Below are positions 61,284-64,000 of a stretch of DNA of 64,000 bases, one piece after another. This DNA is from Acidobacteriota bacterium (GTDB taxonomy: Bacteria > Acidobacteriota > Terriglobia > Terriglobales > Acidobacteriaceae). The number at the start of each line of letters is the position of its first letter. Position 1 is the stretch's first letter. The stretch is from assembly GCA_021836865.1 (NCBI GenBank), contig JAKBHH010000001.1, forward strand, positions 1 through 64,000, written 5' to 3'. Both the position numbers and the translations under genes were made by a program. The notes below the pieces were generated by a model. That model was not told the origin of the DNA. It saw nothing but the letters and a program-made list of their open reading frames with translations, and searched no databases.

Positions 61284-63596
61284 ATGAAGATTACGATCCA
61301 GGGGCAGGACTACACGGCGGCGTTGGATGCGGCGCATCCGCTGACGATTGCGCGTACGCTGAATGAGCCCACGGCGTGCAGGCTGTGGCTGAGCCTGCCC
61401 GCGGACGAGGCGCTGGCCGTGCCGGCGCGCTACCAGACTGTGGCCGTGACGGGCGATGACGGCACGAGCTACTTCACCGGTTACATTGCTGTAACTCCGC
61501 TGCCGGAGTATGCGGGCGTGAGTCTGCGCGGGCCGCGGTATCGCATCGCGATTGAAGCGATCAGCGACGAGCTGCTGCTGGATCAACTGACGGTAGCGCC
61601 GAGCAAGACGGCGGCTGGCGTGACGGCGGGCAGCGTGCTGAGCGCACTCGTGCAGCACACGGACGCGACGTCGCTCTCAACCACAGGGCTGACGCTGACG
61701 ACGCCTGTAGCGAGCTTTGAGCCGGAGCCGGGCGCGCCGTGGAGCAAGAGCGCGGGTTTGATTGCGTCGGGTGCGCGCGCTGCGTATCGCGCGATGAATG
61801 GCGCGCTGACGGTGGCGTCGGCTCAATCGACTGTGCACCCGCTGAACGAGACGGATGGCAGCCTGACGCTGGGTGCGCTCACACTAAACGGCACGGCGAA
61901 GCGCGCGCTGGCGAATGATGTGACGGTGTGCGGCGCTGCCGAGCCTCAAGCATACGTGACGGAATATTTTCTGGGCGATGGCGTGACGACGCAGTTCTTT
62001 CTCGCCGAGGACCCGTACTTTCCGCCAGCGTCGAAGGCGATTCTGATTCACGAGCTGTTCAATGAGCCGGCAATTGATGCGCGGATCTGGACGAACTCCG
62101 GCGGCGTGGGCTACCTGACGCTGGGCGCGGGCGGCCTGGCGATGCAGGGTGGAAACGGCATTGACGGCGACACGATGCTGACATGGATGGATCCGATTGA
62201 GATGGCAGGCACGCTGCTGCTGGAAGCGACAGGGGTCTCGCTGGCCGCGGGAAGCACGGGAATTCTGGCGGGCATGTTTACAGGTACGGAGACGCTGGCC
62301 GGATGCACGGCAGGGTTTCAGGCGACAGCGGCGACGGGCACGGGCACTGTAACGCTGCAGCCGGTGGTGCAGGGCGTGGCGACGGGGACAACATACACGG
62401 TGAATCCCGCGAACCAGTATGCGCTCCGCGTGCGCGTGCACTGTCCCGAGGCGGCGCGCGGCGGGCAGGTGTACTCGAGTTACGACGACAACGGCGTGGT
62501 GACCTATGGGGGCGCGTGGAACCTGGCGCCGGGCAAGCTGCTGTTTGAGCTGCAGGAGTTTGTGAACGGCGTGGGCGGGATGCCGGTGGTGTTGTATGAC
62601 GGCGCGGTGGCAAACCTGCCGGGGACGAGCGTGGTGGCGGCGGTGAGCAGCATCAATCTGCAGGGTTCGATGCGCGAGCTGAATCTGAACAACCTGGGCT
62701 CGGGGTGGGTGGTGTGTACGCCGTCGGGAGGGGCGGCGTACACGCGGCGCGTGGGCACAACGGCGCAGGCGGGCGAGTGCCACCTGTTGCGCACGGGCAA
62801 GCTGGTGTTCTACACGGGCTTTGCGCCGCCGGTGGGCGAGCAGATAGCGGTGAGTTACCGCACGGTGGGCAGAGCGGTAGGGCGCGCGGTGAATGCGGCG
62901 AGCCAGCAGGCGATGGCCGCGGCGGGTCTTCCGCCCATTGCGGCATGGATGGGGTCGGTGACGAATCCCGCGGCGCGCTGCTCGGCGGATTGCAGAAGTG
63001 CGGCGCAGGCGATGGCGCAGGCGGCGGCGAGCGTGAGTGCGCTGTGGAGCGGCACATACAAGGGCACGCGCGCGAGCTTTGCCGCGGACGTGTGGCCGGG
63101 CGATGCGCTGCTGCTGAATGCTCCGTCAACGAGCCTGAACGCGCAGGTGGTGGTGCGCACGGTGAAGGTGAGTTACAAGGCCAGCGATCCGGACCAGGTG
63201 GAATATGCGATCACCTTTGCCAATGACTGGGCCGAGGACCTGGCGATCAGGACGAATGCAACGGTGCCGCCGGCGACCTGGCTGCCGGCGCTGGTGAATC
63301 CCGTGTTTGCGGCGAACCTGAGCGGGCTGGCGATGACCGCGATGAGCGGCAGCACGGTGACGATTGCGACGGGCGCGACGCCGCCAACCGGCGGCGGCAT
63401 TGAGATTCGGCGGCGGGACTGGTGCTTCCAGCCGGGCGAGGATACGGACCTGGTGATGCGCGGGTCGCAATCGACGCTGACGTTTACGCGGGTGGCGGCG
63501 AGCGACCGGTTTTACATCAGGATGTATGACGGGGCAACGCCGCCGAATTACTCGGAGTTCTCGGCGGCGCTGTTTTTTAATTTGCCCCTGGCGTGA
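61284..63596 (+). CDS. Large phage tail/baseplate hub-like protein
   Basis: The 770-residue protein begins MKITIQGQDYTAALDAAHPLTIARTLNEPTACRLWLSLP, a start resembling distal-tail or hub proteins, followed by long beta-rich stretches, a GDGVTTQFFLAEDP lamina-like domain and a C-terminal fibronectin-like region with TFTRVAASDRFYIRMYDG. It has no signal peptide. GGCGAGGAG precedes ATG at 61284. The role as tail tip or host-binding protein is inferred from order and composition. Confidence 0.6.
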   Translation: MKITIQGQDYTAALDAAHPLTIARTLNEPTACRLWLSLPADEALAVPARYQTVAVTGDDGTSYFTGYIAVTPLPEYAGVSLRGPRYRIAIEAISDELLLDQLTVAPSKTAAGVTAGSVLSALVQHTDATSLSTTGLTLTTPVASFEPEPGAPWSKSAGLIASGARAAYRAMNGALTVASAQSTVHPLNETDGSLTLGALTLNGTAKRALANDVTVCGAAEPQAYVTEYFLGDGVTTQFFLAEDPYFPPASKAILIHELFNEPAIDARIWTNSGGVGYLTLGAGGLAMQGGNGIDGDTMLTWMDPIEMAGTLLLEATGVSLAAGSTGILAGMFTGTETLAGCTAGFQATAATGTGTVTLQPVVQGVATGTTYTVNPANQYALRVRVHCPEAARGGQVYSSYDDNGVVTYGGAWNLAPGKLLFELQEFVNGVGGMPVVLYDGAVANLPGTSVVAAVSSINLQGSMRELNLNNLGSGWVVCTPSGGAAYTRRVGTTAQAGECHLLRTGKLVFYTGFAPPVGEQIAVSYRTVGRAVGRAVNAASQQAMAAAGLPPIAAWMGSVTNPAARCSADCRSAAQAMAQAAASVSALWSGTYKGTRASFAADVWPGDALLLNAPSTSLNAQVVVRTVKVSYKASDPDQVEYAITFANDWAEDLAIRTNATVPPATWLPALVNPVFAANLSGLAMTAMSGSTVTIATGATPPTGGGIEIRRRDWCFQPGEDTDLVMRGSQSTLTFTRVAASDRFYIRMYDGATPPNYSEFSAALFFNLPLA

Positions 63597-63614
63597 GGTG
63601 GGGCTTGGTGGTTT

Positions 63615-63640
63615 CCCAGATCTCAGAAGCGAGACCTGGG
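63615..63640. repeat. Hairpin B6
   Basis: CCCAGATCTC with GAGACCTGGG, nearly the same as the unit at 61146, directly after the tail gene. Confidence 0.75.
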
Positions 63641-63670
63641 GCACCCGGCGTGAGGTTGGGTGAAGTGGTT

Positions 63671-63716
63671 TCCCACCCATGCCGCCCGCTGCGGGCGGAC
63701 GTCATGGATGGGGCAC
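63671..63716. repeat. REP-like palindrome B7 (inverted)
   Basis: CCCACCCATG...GCCCGC and GCGGGC...CATGGATGGGGC form a long imperfect palindrome of the B family, with a partial unit at 63752-63763. Confidence 0.7.
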
Positions 63717-63800
63717 CCAGAGTTGCTGTGCTGCGGAACTCGCAACGCGTATGGATGGGGCACCAACAGGGGATGAAATGTTGGAGATGGAGCTGGGTAC

Positions 63801-64000
63801 ATGCGGATGATGAATGAATTTGAGGCGCAGGTGCTGAGCGACTTGTGCGTGCTGAAGACGCAGATGAATGGACTGATGGGCGACGGGAACGGCGGGCGCC
63901 TTGCCGAACTGGAGCGGCGCATGGAGCGGCACGAGCAGGACTGGCAGCGCGCGAAGGGCGTGCTGGCGGCAGCGAGTGTGGTGTTTGCGGTGATCGAAGT
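63801..64000 (+). CDS. Coiled-coil protein with membrane segment, partial at window edge
   Basis: The reading frame starts MRMMNEFEAQVLSDLCVLKT and is cut by the window end after 66 codons. A coiled-coil stretch with GGRLAELERRMERHEQDWQRAKG is followed by a hydrophobic segment VLAAASVVFAVI. This layout resembles phage XhlA-like or holin-associated proteins, but the rest of the gene is needed. GGAG precedes the ATG at 63801; it is the last visible gene of the phage region. Confidence 0.55.
   Translation, partial: MRMMNEFEAQVLSDLCVLKTQMNGLMGDGNGGRLAELERRMERHEQDWQRAKGVLAAASVVFAVIE

Overview
The window looks like chromosomal DNA of a GC-rich Acidobacteriota, most likely order Terriglobales/Acidobacteriaceae. 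This is inferred from gene content: fucosidase and alpha-galactosidase, a GRP-type sugar transporter, multihaem cytochrome, many small palindromic repeats beginning with a GTGCCCC-like sequence, and a RAYT transposase. No rRNA gene is present to confirm it. Codon third positions are so GC-rich that long antisense reading frames shadow most genes. These were discarded.

Layout. 1-4.1 kb: dacB, folP and a secreted GH29 fucosidase. 4.5-6.7 kb: a lower-GC restriction-modification island (C5 methyltransferase, probable restriction enzyme, Vsr). 6.8-10 kb: purA, a small monooxygenase, an NTF2-like protein and mutM. 10-11 kb: no convincing gene, but a striking 18-bp perfect hairpin. 11-21 kb: housekeeping and envelope genes (receiver-like basic protein, HIT, thpR, OmpA-like lipoprotein, molybdopterin oxidoreductase, rhodanese, GNAT, TM2, DUF2905, ABC ATPase). 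21.1-22 kb: tRNA-Gly, tRNA-Cys and a DUF1643 gene broken by one in-frame stop. 22-28 kb: an MFP-RND-TolC efflux operon. 28.5-33 kb: alcohol dehydrogenase, RAYT with cognate repeats, small genes and a sugar permease. 33-45.8 kb: a nine-haem lipoprotein, PfkB kinase, SGNH hydrolase, GH27 alpha-galactosidase, serine dehydratase, CPBP protease, a 23-residue lysine/alanine-rich peptide with its own promoter and terminator, rsmE, an altronate-dehydratase-like gene divergent from a zinc dehydrogenase, and an aquaporin.

46-64 kb is a phage-derived structural module: a beta-helix spike-like protein with a signal peptide, large terminase, a HipA-like kinase with a DUF3037 partner, portal, prohead-protease-like protein, scaffold-like protein, major capsid, connectors, tail genes and a truncated coiled-coil gene at the window edge. 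No integrase, repressor, replication, lysis or tape-measure gene is visible. Two transcription units in this module start behind nearly the same 46-47 bp upstream element, about 8.7 kb apart. I consider this the best candidate for an undescribed system: a domesticated or gene-transfer-agent-like particle with its own regulatory element and a kinase cargo pair.

A second window-wide pattern is a TACAAT-like hexamer ending exactly six bases before the start codon of several genes that lack a Shine-Dalgarno sequence, which suggests leaderless transcripts.
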